Shown here: positions 24,794-35,163 of the stretch, piece after piece
Position numbering within the stretch: the stretch's first letter is position 1
Layout: each line of letters begins with the position of its first letter
NCBI GenBank assembly: GCA_902586195.1
Contig: CACIGF010000001.1
Span: 62,001-126,000, forward strand
DNA: 64,000 nucleotides
Direction: 5' to 3'
DNA from: an uncultured beta proteobacterium
GTDB taxonomy: Bacteria; Pseudomonadota; Gammaproteobacteria; Burkholderiales; Burkholderiaceae_A
Notes under the pieces: generated by a model
Databases searched by the model: none
What the model was told of the DNA's origin: nothing
The model's input: only the letters and a program-made list of their open reading frames with translations
Translations under genes and position numbers: made by a program

Positions 24794-26269
24794 TTATTTT
24801 GACTTCGGTAAGGCGCCTAACAATCTTGAAGTTGAAAGGTTACCCACCATAGGTATAGTTGTGACAATACCTCCATATGATTTAACGGTTTCTGCGCCAA
24901 CAATATCGTCAGGCCTGTATTCAGAACCTTTTACCAAAACATCAGGCTTTATTTTTTTGATTAAGGTGAGAGGCGTAGGAGTACTAAAAGGAACAATAAG
25001 GTCTACGGACTGTAATTCTTCCAAAACTTTCGCTCTTTCAGCAAGCTTGTGAAAAGGTCTTTCTGTGCCTTTTAAAGAACTCACTGACTTGTCGGTGTTT
25101 AAACCAACGACTAAAATATCACCTTGGTTTTTTGCGGCTCTAAGAAGAGCAGTGTGTCCTGCATGGATTACGTCAAAACATCCGTTAGTAAAGACAATTT
25201 TTTTACCCTCTTTTCTGTACGTTTCTAGTTTTTTTAGTATATTTTTCAGCGGCAGAAACTTAATTAAATCCTTTTTCTGAATTTCATGGTTTATTTTATC
25301 GACCGTATAAATTTTATTTTCTAATATCTCTTCAATACTAGGAGAGTATGTGCCTAGTTTCCCAACAGCGACAGCTGCAGCTTGTGCCGCAAACCTTAAA
25401 GCATCCTTGATAGTTAAATTAACATCCCCGATCAGGCATGCGGCAAGCGAGGCAATCACCGTATCACCAGCTCCTGTAACGTCATAAACTTCTTTTACCC
25501 CGGGGGCAATTATTGAAAAATACTCTCCATCAATTCCAATGTAAGACATACCTGCTGACCCTTGAGTAAGGACTATCCCTTTTTTTAATTGCAAACTTTT
25601 TGCTAAATTTACAGCTTTTTTTATCATATCTTTTTTATTTTTCAAGGGTCCAACAATAGTCTGAAATTCTTTTAAGTTTGGCTTTATCAGATAAGCCCCC
25701 TTGTAGATAGAAAAATCCTCACCCTTCGGATCGACCATGATCGGGATTTTAAATTTATCGGCTAGTTTTATGAAGTTTTTGGAATTCTGTAGAGTGCCTT
25801 TTCTGTAATCTGAAATAACAATAAGATCATACTTGTACTTATTTAGCAGTTTTTCAAAACATTGGTAGAGAGCTTGATGCTCCTCTTTTTGTTGACTGTT
25901 CACAATATCATTCTCAAAGTCCAACCGCAATAACTGTTGATTTTGGCTTAACACTCTAATTTTCTCAGGGGTTTTTCTTGCTTTGTTTTTTACAAAAAAT
26001 GGTTTGATATTTTCTTCTAAGCAAGCCTTTTTCAAATCTGCACAGACCATATCATCACCTGCTAGCGTTAATAAATAGGTTTCGATGCCAAATCTTCTAA
26101 TATTTTTTGCAACATTTCCTGCCCCTCCAAGTCTGAAAGTCCCTTTTGCAACTTTTACAATTGGTACTGGAGCTTCTGGTGATATTCTGTCGCAGGCACC
26201 GTGGTAGTAACTGTCTTTTATAATGTCGCCCAAAACAAGCACAGTTTTTTTCTTGAAATCAAAGTTCAA
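24794..26269 (-). CDS. hldE: Bifunctional D-glycero-beta-D-manno-heptose-7-phosphate kinase / heptose-1-phosphate adenylyltransferase
   Basis: N-terminal ribokinase-like domain (PEAPVPIVKVAKGTFRLGGAGNVAKNI, DVTGAGDTVIASLA) fused to nucleotidyltransferase (FTNGCFDVIHAGHTALLRAAK). Confidence 0.95.
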   Translation of the reverse strand: MNFDFKKKTVLVLGDIIKDSYYHGACDRISPEAPVPIVKVAKGTFRLGGAGNVAKNIRRFGIETYLLTLAGDDMVCADLKKACLEENIKPFFVKNKARKTPEKIRVLSQNQQLLRLDFENDIVNSQQKEEHQALYQCFEKLLNKYKYDLIVISDYRKGTLQNSKNFIKLADKFKIPIMVDPKGEDFSIYKGAYLIKPNLKEFQTIVGPLKNKKDMIKKAVNLAKSLQLKKGIVLTQGSAGMSYIGIDGEYFSIIAPGVKEVYDVTGAGDTVIASLAACLIGDVNLTIKDALRFAAQAAAVAVGKLGTYSPSIEEILENKIYTVDKINHEIQKKDLIKFLPLKNILKKLETYRKEGKKIVFTNGCFDVIHAGHTALLRAAKNQGDILVVGLNTDKSVSSLKGTERPFHKLAERAKVLEELQSVDLIVPFSTPTPLTLIKKIKPDVLVKGSEYRPDDIVGAETVKSYGGIVTTIPMVGNLSTSRLLGALPKSK

Positions 26270-26318
26270 TCAGCTACCTCGATTTTTTTTGATAACAATT
26301 CGTCTAGCCTTCGAGATA

Positions 26319-27449
26319 TCAGTTGGGAGTATCAAGTGTTCCATATGCTTTTGGGTAGGTTACAACGCCCCAGGGCATTTTTAAATTTTCTAATTTTTTT
26401 TTGATTGATTTACTGGCGACATCAATAATCAGCACATCGTTACTTCTTCCGCAAGCAACAATTAAATTCTTGTTGTCAGGCGTAAAGCTGAAATGCCAAC
26501 ACCTATTCCCAGCAGGAATTTTTCCTATAGATTTCATTGAGTTCGTATCAAAAATTTCTATGGCTTTTCCACGTGATAAAGCAATGTAGGCTAAATCTTT
26601 CTCCTTAGAAAACGAGATACCGTACGGAACTTTTCCTGTATCTGATGCCTCTACGATGTCAAAATTCTCATCAAGTTTTAATAATTTGTCCCCGTACTCA
26701 AGAGTGGCAAGATAGAATTTACCTGATTCTGAGCGCTTTATCCCACGTGGCCTATTTCCGAGTTCTTTTGTATCAATTTTTTTTACCAGTTCACCCGTAC
26801 GAATATTGTGAACGGAGAGATTTTCATCTGCTTCATTAGTCACAATAATTTTTGTTCCATCATACGAAAACTCAATTCCTTCAGTTTCCATTCCTCCGTC
26901 TATTTCCCCTACTTTTTTTCCAGTAAGAATGTCGACGATAGCGATTTTTGCTTCTTCTTCCTCTTCTTCTGCTCTTTTCTTATCCAAAGCCTTTGCCTCG
27001 TCTGAACCAGGTTTTGGGGGCGGACCTCCAATAGCAGCGGGTTCGAAAGTTACAAAGGCTTTCCCATTCCTAACTCTAACCATTTCTGGATTTTCCCCAA
27101 TGAAAATTCTTTTTGATACCTTATTAGTTTTTAAATCAACAACTGCAAGGTCATTAGTGCTTTTGACTGCTACGACTAATTTACTCCCGTCCTCAGTTAT
27201 CCCTATACCCCGGTTTCCTGAGCCAACCTCAATCTCAGAAATAATTTCGAAATTTTCGAGAGACATAACCAATACGTTACCTTTTTGGCTGGAGATGTAT
27301 GCGAAGCCTTTCTCGCCGTCCTTCTGGCCATTTGAACAACCGGCTAATAAAGAGACGTTGATCAAAACGAAAATTAGCGTAATAAACATAATTTTTCGAT
27401 TTAAACTAATTACATTGTGTGTGTTTTTCATAATTACGAACCTAAACAT
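26319..27449 (-). CDS. YVTN-type beta-propeller lipoprotein, PQQ-dependent catabolism-associated type
   Basis: Lipobox LLAGCSNG; repeated VVDLKTNKVSKRI..., AIVDILTGKKVGEI..., LIIDVASKSIKK repeats; Glu-rich insert. Confidence 0.7.
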   Translation of the reverse strand: MFRFVIMKNTHNVISLNRKIMFITLIFVLINVSLLAGCSNGQKDGEKGFAYISSQKGNVLVMSLENFEIISEIEVGSGNRGIGITEDGSKLVVAVKSTNDLAVVDLKTNKVSKRIFIGENPEMVRVRNGKAFVTFEPAAIGGPPPKPGSDEAKALDKKRAEEEEEEAKIAIVDILTGKKVGEIDGGMETEGIEFSYDGTKIIVTNEADENLSVHNIRTGELVKKIDTKELGNRPRGIKRSESGKFYLATLEYGDKLLKLDENFDIVEASDTGKVPYGISFSKEKDLAYIALSRGKAIEIFDTNSMKSIGKIPAGNRCWHFSFTPDNKNLIVACGRSNDVLIIDVASKSIKKKLENLKMPWGVVTYPKAYGTLDTPN

Positions 27450-27557
27450 TTGGTGTTAGTCATTAGATGTATGTATTCATGTAACAGGAAAGAATATTTA
27501 ATATATAAAAAGTATACACGAGCAAGAAAAAATGATTACGGTAGGAACTTTTGAATA

Positions 27558-28160
27558 ATGTCTGACAACAGCAAAAACCCAATTAATTCTTTCAATAACA
27601 CAGCTATTTTGATTCATTGGGTAATTGCTTTTTTTTTAATGGTCCAGTTTTTAATCGGATTAGATATGGTGGATATTCCGAAAGGACCCGATAGCCCGCG
27701 GCCTTTTTGGTTCAATACTCACAAATCTATCGGAATTATTCTTGGGTGTCTGATATTATTCCGACTTTACTGGCGCTTGCGATCCGGAGTTCCGAAGAGT
27801 CCAGCCGGCACCCCTACGTGGGAGCGCATTGCAGCAAATATAAGTCATATGCTTTTGTATTTTTGCATGATCCTTATGCCTATTTCTGGGTTGGTGGGTT
27901 CTTTATTCTCAAAGTATGACCTTTTGTTTATAGGTATTACAATTCCAAAATTGTTTGAGCATGATCCACTTATTAAGGAACTTATGACAAATACACACCA
28001 GTGGACAGCGTACATTTTCCTTACAATCATATGCGTGCACATCCTAGCTGCTGTAAAGCACTTAGTGATTGATTGTGATGGCGTTTTTGAAAGAATGATG
28101 CCGAATTTTACGAATTCATTTAACGGCGGCGCGAAGCAAAAAAACGAAGAGAATAGTTAA
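27558..28160 (+). CDS. Cytochrome b561 family protein
   Basis: ILIHWVIAFFLMVQFLIG; THKSIGIILGCLILFRLYWR; HMLLYFCMILMPISG; HQWTAYIFLTIICVHILAAVKH. Confidence 0.88.
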   Translation: MSDNSKNPINSFNNTAILIHWVIAFFLMVQFLIGLDMVDIPKGPDSPRPFWFNTHKSIGIILGCLILFRLYWRLRSGVPKSPAGTPTWERIAANISHMLLYFCMILMPISGLVGSLFSKYDLLFIGITIPKLFEHDPLIKELMTNTHQWTAYIFLTIICVHILAAVKHLVIDCDGVFERMMPNFTNSFNGGAKQKNEENS

Positions 28161-28188
28161 TACATTTCCAATTGTGTGGTTCAGTTGT

Positions 28189-28344
28189 ATGGAAAAAAAG
28201 AACTCTAAAGCGAGAGTCAGCGCCTTTCTAGCCCATAGCGTTGCAAAAAAAATACACAATTTAGACGGGAAGTCTTTAATTTTTACAAAATTATTACGAA
28301 AAATAGGAAACTTAGTAGAAAAGTTGTACCATTCATGTAGGTAG
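28189..28344 (+). CDS. Putative 51-aa basic protein (speculative small ORF)
   Basis: ATG 28189 to TAG 28342-28344: MEKKNSKARVSAFLAHSVAKKIHNLDGKSLIFTKLLRKIGNLVEKLYHSCR; fills cyt b561-porin gap; not in supplied track. Confidence 0.25.
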   Translation: MEKKNSKARVSAFLAHSVAKKIHNLDGKSLIFTKLLRKIGNLVEKLYHSCR

Positions 28345-28379
28345 TTTTATAAATTTATTACGAACGTCTGGAGAATTGA

Positions 28380-29465
28380 ATGAATAAGAATAAGTTAACA
28401 GCTGCGTTAAAGAAAAAGGCGCTTGGTGCTGCTATCGCTGTAGCGATTTCAACCCCAGCCTTTGCTGACGTAACTATGTTTGGAATTGTTGACATCGGTG
28501 TTGGAAATGACGCTAACGATGTTGATTTTCGCGTTGATGGTGGTGAAGGCAAGACAATTGAACTTCCATCAATTTGGGGAATTAAGGGTTCTGAGGACCT
28601 CGGAGGCGGTTTAACAGCTTCTTTTGCTCTTGAGTCAGATTTGGACGCCTCTACAGGTGGAACAAACAGAGGTGGTTCTACCCTATCTGATAGCGGTGCG
28701 CGCTTTTGGGCCAGACAAGCAAACATTTCCCTGTCGAATGATATGGGTAGTCTGACATTAGGGCGTATCTACAGCCCGGCATTGTTAGCAATCGCCGGTG
28801 TAGATCCAAGAAGCTTCTATGAGAGTCAGTCAGGTCTTGTCCAGTACGCAAACATAGCAGGGACCACTAACACAAATACGCACGTTGATGTATTCCTGGC
28901 TAACTCAGTGCAAGTTGCTTTTAACCCTGGACCTCTAAAGGTTGCAGTGGCTTATGGTGCTGGAGAAACATCTGATTCTGGTGCGAACTCAAACACTCAC
29001 GTTGGTGTAACCTATGCTGTTGAGGATTTAACCGTTATGGCTAATTACATCCAAAACAAGGGAAATAACACAGCCAACGATTCTTTGGGTGAGAACCAAA
29101 AGCAGGCTTTCGGAGCCAAGTACACCATGGGCGATATAAAGCTCGGTGGATATTACATTCAGGGTGAATCCACAAGCACAGCTGGTGTAGAGACTGAAGC
29201 CAAGGGTTATGGGTTGGGTCTTACCTTTACGTCTGGAAGCAATGAATTCGACGTTGCCTACTACAACACCGAAGTTGAAGATGCGACAGACGCGGAGACT
29301 GATAACCTTATCCTCGCTTACAGAAATAATTTAAGTGACCGCACGACTCTATATGCAAAGCTTTGTAGTGCCGACATGGGTGCTAATGGGCAAGCAGGTG
29401 CATGTGGTGGTGTACAAGGCGAGAATGAGACATATTATGGATTTGGAGTTTTCCACAAGTTCTAA
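28380..29465 (+). CDS. Gram-negative general porin
   Basis: Signal peptide ending AISTPAFA; FGIVDIGVG, IWGIKGSEDLGGGLTASFALES, C-terminal YGFGVFHKF. Confidence 0.92.
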   Translation: MNKNKLTAALKKKALGAAIAVAISTPAFADVTMFGIVDIGVGNDANDVDFRVDGGEGKTIELPSIWGIKGSEDLGGGLTASFALESDLDASTGGTNRGGSTLSDSGARFWARQANISLSNDMGSLTLGRIYSPALLAIAGVDPRSFYESQSGLVQYANIAGTTNTNTHVDVFLANSVQVAFNPGPLKVAVAYGAGETSDSGANSNTHVGVTYAVEDLTVMANYIQNKGNNTANDSLGENQKQAFGAKYTMGDIKLGGYYIQGESTSTAGVETEAKGYGLGLTFTSGSNEFDVAYYNTEVEDATDAETDNLILAYRNNLSDRTTLYAKLCSADMGANGQAGACGGVQGENETYYGFGVFHKF

Positions 29466-29491
29466 GCTGGTTTCATGATTTGTCATAAAAA

Positions 29492-29519
29492 CCACAGGCT
29501 ATTGCCTGTGGTTTTTTTT
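29492..29519 (+). terminator. Rho-independent terminator after porin 1
   Basis: CCACAGGC TATT GCCTGTGG TTTTTTTT. Confidence 0.93.
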
Positions 29520-29596
29520 GTTTAACAAAATATCCAAAAGTTTAGGCATTCAATCTGTGGAAATCCCACATTGGTATTTAATGATTGGCTGAAGCC

Positions 29597-29630
29597 AAAA
29601 AAAGCTGCACCCATTATGGAATGCAGCTTT
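29597..29630 (-). terminator. Rho-independent terminator after porin 2 (minus strand)
   Basis: Minus strand AAAGCTGCA TTCCATAATGGG TGCAGCTTTTTTT. Confidence 0.85.
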
Positions 29631-29688
29631 CCTCTGTGTTGCTTTAGAGATGTTTTCTATGCGTTTTCAGATTAATTAACAGTAATCC

Positions 29689-30768
29689 TTAGAATTTAAT
29701 CCTTAAACCAACAGTAAACCCGTCCTGATCACCTCCATTAGCTGGTTGTGAACTGAAACCTTTCTTATGAAGCTCATGATTAGCGGAGGATCCATTGTCG
29801 AGATTGCCCACCATTACATATCCGGTAACTTTCTTCGAAAAACTATGGAGCATTGCTAGTTGAGTCATTTCAATTTTTTCTGCTTCATTATCACTTTGCT
29901 CAGACGAATGGAAGCCTAAACCTATTTTCGTGTGTTTGCTGATTGGTCCCATAACACTTAAAGAATATCCCTCACCGTCCGCTGAGTAACCTAGGCCTGA
30001 AGTTGAATCCGCGTTACTTTCAGCTGATAAATCCCAGTATTGGGCTTTAATAACTATTTTATTATCTGTTTTATAGCTTAAACCGAAACCATATTGGTCC
30101 CAATCGCTACTTCCAGTTGAGCCTTTAGCTTCCGAATATGCAACGAAACCGTCAATCCCAGCTACTTTGAAAGTTGCGCCAACCCCAGTTCTAGTATTTC
30201 CTGAGCTTTCGCCGGCAACTTCTCCAAACTGATGGTCAAAGTAAAATTTTCCACCGAGCCCATCAATCTTATTAGACTCAAAAAATAAACCGTTATCAAT
30301 TCTGTCACCAATGGCTATGTAATCGCTCATGGTTTTGAAACCAGCAAAGTTGGAGCCTATCATATCGTACTTAGTGGCAAGCACCTTATCCGCGGTCTTA
30401 TTTAGTCCAAATGAAACTTTACCCGCAGGAGTTTTCATACCTAGTATACTTTTACGCTTCCAGTAGACGGTACCAATTCCGCTTCCAGTTTTATTATTAC
30501 CTCCAGCATAACCGGTATCGTTATGAACTTCTGATTCCAGTGCGAAAAAGGCACCATAGCCCCCTCCTAAATCCTCTTTTCCTTTGATGCCCCATCTTGA
30601 GGATGAAAGTGGTCCGTATGCAAGGCCAGACAATGTTTCATCATTTGCGCCTGTACCAGAAATGCTTGTCAAACCAGCATCAAGGCGGCCGTAAACTTTC
30701 ACTGATGCTGCCTGAACTGACGTAGCAAAGCCGGCAACTATAGCAACCGCTAAAATAGACTTTTTCAT
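29689..30768 (-). CDS. Gram-negative general porin
   Basis: Signal peptide MKKSILAVAIVAGFATSVQA; VYGRLDAGL; SSRWGIKGKEDLGGGYGAFFALES; C-terminal VGLRIKF. Confidence 0.93.
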   Translation of the reverse strand: MKKSILAVAIVAGFATSVQAASVKVYGRLDAGLTSISGTGANDETLSGLAYGPLSSSRWGIKGKEDLGGGYGAFFALESEVHNDTGYAGGNNKTGSGIGTVYWKRKSILGMKTPAGKVSFGLNKTADKVLATKYDMIGSNFAGFKTMSDYIAIGDRIDNGLFFESNKIDGLGGKFYFDHQFGEVAGESSGNTRTGVGATFKVAGIDGFVAYSEAKGSTGSSDWDQYGFGLSYKTDNKIVIKAQYWDLSAESNADSTSGLGYSADGEGYSLSVMGPISKHTKIGLGFHSSEQSDNEAEKIEMTQLAMLHSFSKKVTGYVMVGNLDNGSSANHELHKKGFSSQPANGGDQDGFTVGLRIKF

Positions 30769-31037
30769 TCAATTCTCCATATACAAATTAAACAACGCGG
30801 ACGACCTAAGCCGAACCATCTTTGAGTATTATCCTAAATAAAGTTTTACTAAAGTGTCTGATGCAATTTTTGTAACACAAAGTTAATAAAACTGTCTCAA
30901 ATTCCCAACTACTTGAAAAACTCTAGGTTGTGTAATTTACTCGAGTTCAATCTTAAAATCTGGTCTGTCATTAATAGATTACTTGAAATTCCCTTTGAAA
31001 GAAGGTACCCTTACCTGTTAATTATAGGTATTTACAT

Positions 31038-31466
31038 ATGAAAACTTACGTTGCAAAAAAAGAGACGGTTAACAGAGATTGGTTTCTAATTGACGCTAGT
31101 GGAAAGGTTCTTGGTAGGTTAGCAAGCGAAATTGCGCATCGATTGAGAGGAAAACATAAACCTGAGTTCACACCTCACGTCGATACTGGTGATTATATCG
31201 TTGTCGTTAACGCTACAAACGTGGTTGTCACTGGAAATAAGAGCGACGATAAGAAGTATTATAGACACTCTGGGTACCCTGGAGGCATTTCAGAAACAAC
31301 TTTTAAACAAATGCAGGAAAAGCATCCAGGACGGGCTATAGAAAAAGCTGTTAAAGGAATGTTACCGAGCGGCCCTTTGGGATATGCAATGTTCAAGAAG
31401 TTAAAAGTATACGCCGGGTCTAGTCACCCTCATTCAGCCCAGCAGCCGAGAGTCCTTGACATTTAG
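31038..31466 (+). CDS. rplM: 50S ribosomal protein L13
   Basis: [47 protein letters not shown]. Confidence 0.98.
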   Translation: MKTYVAKKETVNRDWFLIDASGKVLGRLASEIAHRLRGKHKPEFTPHVDTGDYIVVVNATNVVVTGNKSDDKKYYRHSGYPGGISETTFKQMQEKHPGRAIEKAVKGMLPSGPLGYAMFKKLKVYAGSSHPHSAQQPRVLDI

Positions 31467-31506
31467 CTGTCTTTGCTGAGATTTCTTAGAAAGGAAAATT
31501 GTAATT

Positions 31507-31899
31507 ATGGTAGGAGACTATTACTACGGGACGGGCAGGAGAAAAAGTTCTGTTGCCAGGGTTTTCTTGAAAAAAGGATCAGGCAAAATTACGGTAAACA
31601 AAAAAGATTTAGGTGAGTATTTTTCTAGGGAAACTGGCAAAATGATTGTTCAGCAACCGTTAGCCCTTATTGACTCAATGGACGCTTTTGATATTAAAGT
31701 TACCGTTCACGGGGGTGGTGAATCCGGTCAAGCGGGAGCGGTTCGTCATGGTTTGACTAGAGCTTTGATCGAATATGATCAGGAATTGAAAAGCGGTTTA
31801 TCCAAGGCTGGTTTTGTTACGAGAGATCCTAGAGAGGTCGAGCGCAAAAAAGTAGGTCTTCACAAGGCAAGAAAGCGGAAACAGTTTTCTAAGAGGTAA
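31507..31899 (+). CDS. rpsI: 30S ribosomal protein S9
   Basis: [26 protein letters not shown] ... [25 protein letters not shown]. Confidence 0.98.
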   Translation: MVGDYYYGTGRRKSSVARVFLKKGSGKITVNKKDLGEYFSRETGKMIVQQPLALIDSMDAFDIKVTVHGGGESGQAGAVRHGLTRALIEYDQELKSGLSKAGFVTRDPREVERKKVGLHKARKRKQFSKR

Positions 31900-31953
31900 C
31901 TTTGCATACTATCTTTTGAACACCTCAGAAGGTTTTCAATGGTAAGGGATTAA

Positions 31954-32994
31954 ATGAGAGTAGGTGTCGCAGGTTGCTTGGGTTACACTGGATTTGAGTT
32001 AGTAAAGTTGTTGGATAGGCATCCAAATATAACATTGGAAGTTCTGACGGCACGTATTCCAGATGCTGTAAAAAAAGATCCTCGATTTTCGTTGCTCTTA
32101 AGGGAAAGAAATGACGCGAAAATTAGTACGCTCGAGGATGCAGATTTTTCTGCGTGCGAGTTAGTTTTTTTTGCAACCCCTCACGGGGTATGTATGGAGT
32201 ATGCAAAAAAACTTTTCAATGAAGGCATTAAAGTTATAGATCTTTCTGCGGATTTTAGGCTGCGCGACCCTAAGATTTTTGAAAAATGGTATGGGATGAA
32301 ACATTTAGCGCCTGATTTGTTGGACGAGGCAGTTTACGGTCTTCCAGAGTTAAACAGAGCAAACCTCGTTGGTGCGAATCTTGTAGCCATGCCAGGCTGC
32401 TACCCGACGTCCGTTATTTTGGGTGTCTTGCCGCTTATGGAGGAAAAATGTTTGATAAAAACTTTACTTGCCGACTGCAAGTCCGGGGTGAGTGGGGCTG
32501 GACGATCTGCCAATAGTTCTACGATCTACGGGGAAGTTGCGGAAAACTTCAAGGCTTACGCCATCCATGGACACAGACACCTCCCGGAAATTAAACAGGA
32601 AGTAGCTCATGTTGTAAACAAATCTAAGGAACAGTCTAATTCTGACAAAATCGATATTCAGTTTACTCCCCATTTGCTACCGATGTTTAGAGGCTTATAT
32701 TCTTCTATCTACATAGAGTTAATAGAGGTTATAGAACAAAATGAGTTGACTGAACTTTACAAAGCTCGGTACGCTGATGAACCCTTTGTAAGAATTCTTC
32801 CAAAGGGTGTTTTGCCTGAAACGCGTTTTGTACGAGAATCCAACGAAATTCATCTTTATGTAAATAAGTTTGAGGGGTCCAGCTACTTGAATATTTTAGT
32901 TGCGGAAGACAACCTTATAAAAGGAGCAGCGGGTCAAGCAATACAAGCTATGAACTTAGTTTTTGGGTTTGCAGAAACTACTGGGTTAAAGTAA
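31954..32994 (+). CDS. argC: N-acetyl-gamma-glutamyl-phosphate reductase
   Basis: VGVAGCLGYTGFELVKLLDRHP; AMPGCYPTSVILG; SGVSGAGRS. Confidence 0.95.
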   Translation: MRVGVAGCLGYTGFELVKLLDRHPNITLEVLTARIPDAVKKDPRFSLLLRERNDAKISTLEDADFSACELVFFATPHGVCMEYAKKLFNEGIKVIDLSADFRLRDPKIFEKWYGMKHLAPDLLDEAVYGLPELNRANLVGANLVAMPGCYPTSVILGVLPLMEEKCLIKTLLADCKSGVSGAGRSANSSTIYGEVAENFKAYAIHGHRHLPEIKQEVAHVVNKSKEQSNSDKIDIQFTPHLLPMFRGLYSSIYIELIEVIEQNELTELYKARYADEPFVRILPKGVLPETRFVRESNEIHLYVNKFEGSSYLNILVAEDNLIKGAAGQAIQAMNLVFGFAETTGLK

Positions 32995-33015
32995 AGTATG
33001 AGGGAAGGAGAAAAT

Positions 33016-33399
33016 ATGCCAACCGAAGTGAAAAAAGAAAATTTAGATGTTCCAACGCCAAGTGAGATGCCTCCGCCTTTTGTGTTCACAGATGCTGCGG
33101 CAAAGAAAGTAAAAAGCCTTATTGAAGAGGAAAACAACCCAAATTTAAAATTAAGGGTTTATGTCCAGGGTGGGGGATGCTCAGGTTTCCAATATGGGTT
33201 TACATTTGATGAGGTTGAAAATGAAGACGATGCTAAAATGGAGCGCTTAGGGGTTTCGCTGCTGATTGATTCCATGAGTTACCAGTATCTAACTGGGTCT
33301 GAGATTGATTTTAAAGATGATCTAGAAGGAGCTCAATTTGTAATCAGAAATCCTAACGCAGTAACTACTTGTGGATGTGGATCAAGTTTTTCGGTGTAA
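33016..33399 (+). CDS. erpA: Iron-sulfur cluster insertion protein ErpA (ATG 33016 preferred over 32998)
   Basis: [50 protein letters not shown] conserved Cys motif. Confidence 0.93.
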   Translation: MPTEVKKENLDVPTPSEMPPPFVFTDAAAKKVKSLIEEENNPNLKLRVYVQGGGCSGFQYGFTFDEVENEDDAKMERLGVSLLIDSMSYQYLTGSEIDFKDDLEGAQFVIRNPNAVTTCGCGSSFSV

Positions 33400-33405
33400 A
33401 GGGTT

Positions 33406-34854
33406 TTAATCTTCGCTCGCCTTTCCTATCTCCTCAATAATTTTTTTTGCATCTCCGAATACCATCATTGTGCTATCCATATAAAATAATTCGTTGTCCA
33501 ATCCTGCGTATCCGGATGCCATAGATCTTTTATTAACAATTACAGATTGAGCTTTGAAAACCTCTAATATTGGCATTCCAAAAATAGGACTTCCAGGAGT
33601 TTTAGCTGCGGGATTCACAACATCGTTTGCTCCCAACACAAGAACCACGTCGGTTTGATTGAATTCAGAATTAATATCCTCCATTTCGAATACTTGATCA
33701 TACGGTACCTCTGCTTCAGCCAGTAGAACGTTCATATGACCGGGCATTCTACCAGCTACGGGGTGAATTGCGTACCGAACTTGAATTCCCTTTTCTATTA
33801 ATTTGTCTGTCAGCTCTTTAAGTGCATGCTGTGCTCTGGCAACAGCCAGACCATAACCAGGAACAATTATCACAGAATCTGCATTTCCAAGCATAAAAGC
33901 AGCATCATCAGCAGACCCCGTTTTGATTGGTTTTGACTCTCCTGAGTTCTGGGCTAAATCTGTTTCGCCACCAAAGCCACCTAAAATTACGCTCAGAAAG
34001 GCTCTATTCATGGCCTTGCACATGATGTAAGACAAGATGGCCCCTGAGGACCCGACTAATGAGCCAGCAACAATTAGCATACTGTTTCCTAAGGAAAACC
34101 CTATTCCAGCAGCAGCCCAGCCAGAATAGCTATTTAGCATAGAAACGACGACTGGCATATCAGCACCTCCAATCGGTATTATGATCAAAACTCCGACAAT
34201 AAATGAAAGCGCTAAAAGCAGGAAAAAAGCAGCCCAGTTTTCAGTCAATGTAAATATTACTCCTAGTGCAATTATGGATAGGCCGACTATAAGGTTTACA
34301 AAATGTTGTCCAGAAAAAATAATTGGCGCTCCTTGAAATAGTCGAAACTTATATTTTCCAGAAAGCTTCCCAAAAGCGATTACAGAGCCAGAAAACGTAA
34401 TTGCACCAATTGCAGCACCTAAGAATAACTCCAATCTATTCCCGGCAGGAATCTGCATTCCTTTTTCAGTAATATTCAGAGCGTGCGGTTCGATGACAGC
34501 CGCGATTGCGATAAATACGGCAGCCAGGCCAACCATCGAGTGCATGAAAGCAACTAGTTCTGGCATTTTTGTCATTTCGACCTTCTTTGCCATGGTTGCC
34601 CCAATTCCTCCCCCCAATGCAATACCCAATGCTACTAATACGACCCCCGATAGCAGACTGTCAGTTCCTAATACGTTTGCCATGTTTCCAATCAAACCAA
34701 AAGTACTGATGGTTGCTATTAGCATTCCAACCATCCCAAAGACATTTCCCCGTATAGAGGTTGTTGGGTGGGAAAGACCTTTCAGGGCTTGAATAAAACA
34801 AACTGAGGCGACAAGATAAAGTAATGTAACAGTATTAATTGAAAAATCTAACAT
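33406..34854 (-). CDS. pntB: NAD(P) transhydrogenase subunit beta
   Basis: Multi-TM N-terminus plus VIIVPGYGLAVARAQHALKEL, YAIHPVAGRMPGHMNVLLAEA, LVLGANDVVNPAA. Confidence 0.95.
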   Translation of the reverse strand: MLDFSINTVTLLYLVASVCFIQALKGLSHPTTSIRGNVFGMVGMLIATISTFGLIGNMANVLGTDSLLSGVVLVALGIALGGGIGATMAKKVEMTKMPELVAFMHSMVGLAAVFIAIAAVIEPHALNITEKGMQIPAGNRLELFLGAAIGAITFSGSVIAFGKLSGKYKFRLFQGAPIIFSGQHFVNLIVGLSIIALGVIFTLTENWAAFFLLLALSFIVGVLIIIPIGGADMPVVVSMLNSYSGWAAAGIGFSLGNSMLIVAGSLVGSSGAILSYIMCKAMNRAFLSVILGGFGGETDLAQNSGESKPIKTGSADDAAFMLGNADSVIIVPGYGLAVARAQHALKELTDKLIEKGIQVRYAIHPVAGRMPGHMNVLLAEAEVPYDQVFEMEDINSEFNQTDVVLVLGANDVVNPAAKTPGSPIFGMPILEVFKAQSVIVNKRSMASGYAGLDNELFYMDSTMMVFGDAKKIIEEIGKASED

Positions 34855-34866
34855 ATCATCTCGTCC

Positions 34867-35163
34867 TTATTTCTTTTCTTTTTTCTTAAACATTTCTAGC
34901 ATGCGCCTTGTGACTAAAAACCCTCCGAAAACATTCACAGATGCTAGCGTAATCGCGAGAAATCCCATCAATTGACCCATTGTTGTCTCAGTGAGTGCTC
35001 CAGCCATCATAGCTCCAACAATAATGATTGCAGAGATGGCATTCGTTACTGCCATAAGCGGTGTATGAAGTGCTGGGGTGACGTTCCATACTACGTGATA
35101 ACCAACATAAATTGCTAAAACGAAAATAATTAAATTCATTACTGTTGGGTTTATGGCTTCCAT
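34867..35163 (-). CDS. NAD(P) transhydrogenase subunit alpha, membrane part (alpha 2)
   Basis: 98-aa membrane protein [32 protein letters not shown]. Confidence 0.93.
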   Translation of the reverse strand: MEAINPTVMNLIIFVLAIYVGYHVVWNVTPALHTPLMAVTNAISAIIIVGAMMAGALTETTMGQLMGFLAITLASVNVFGGFLVTRRMLEMFKKKEKK

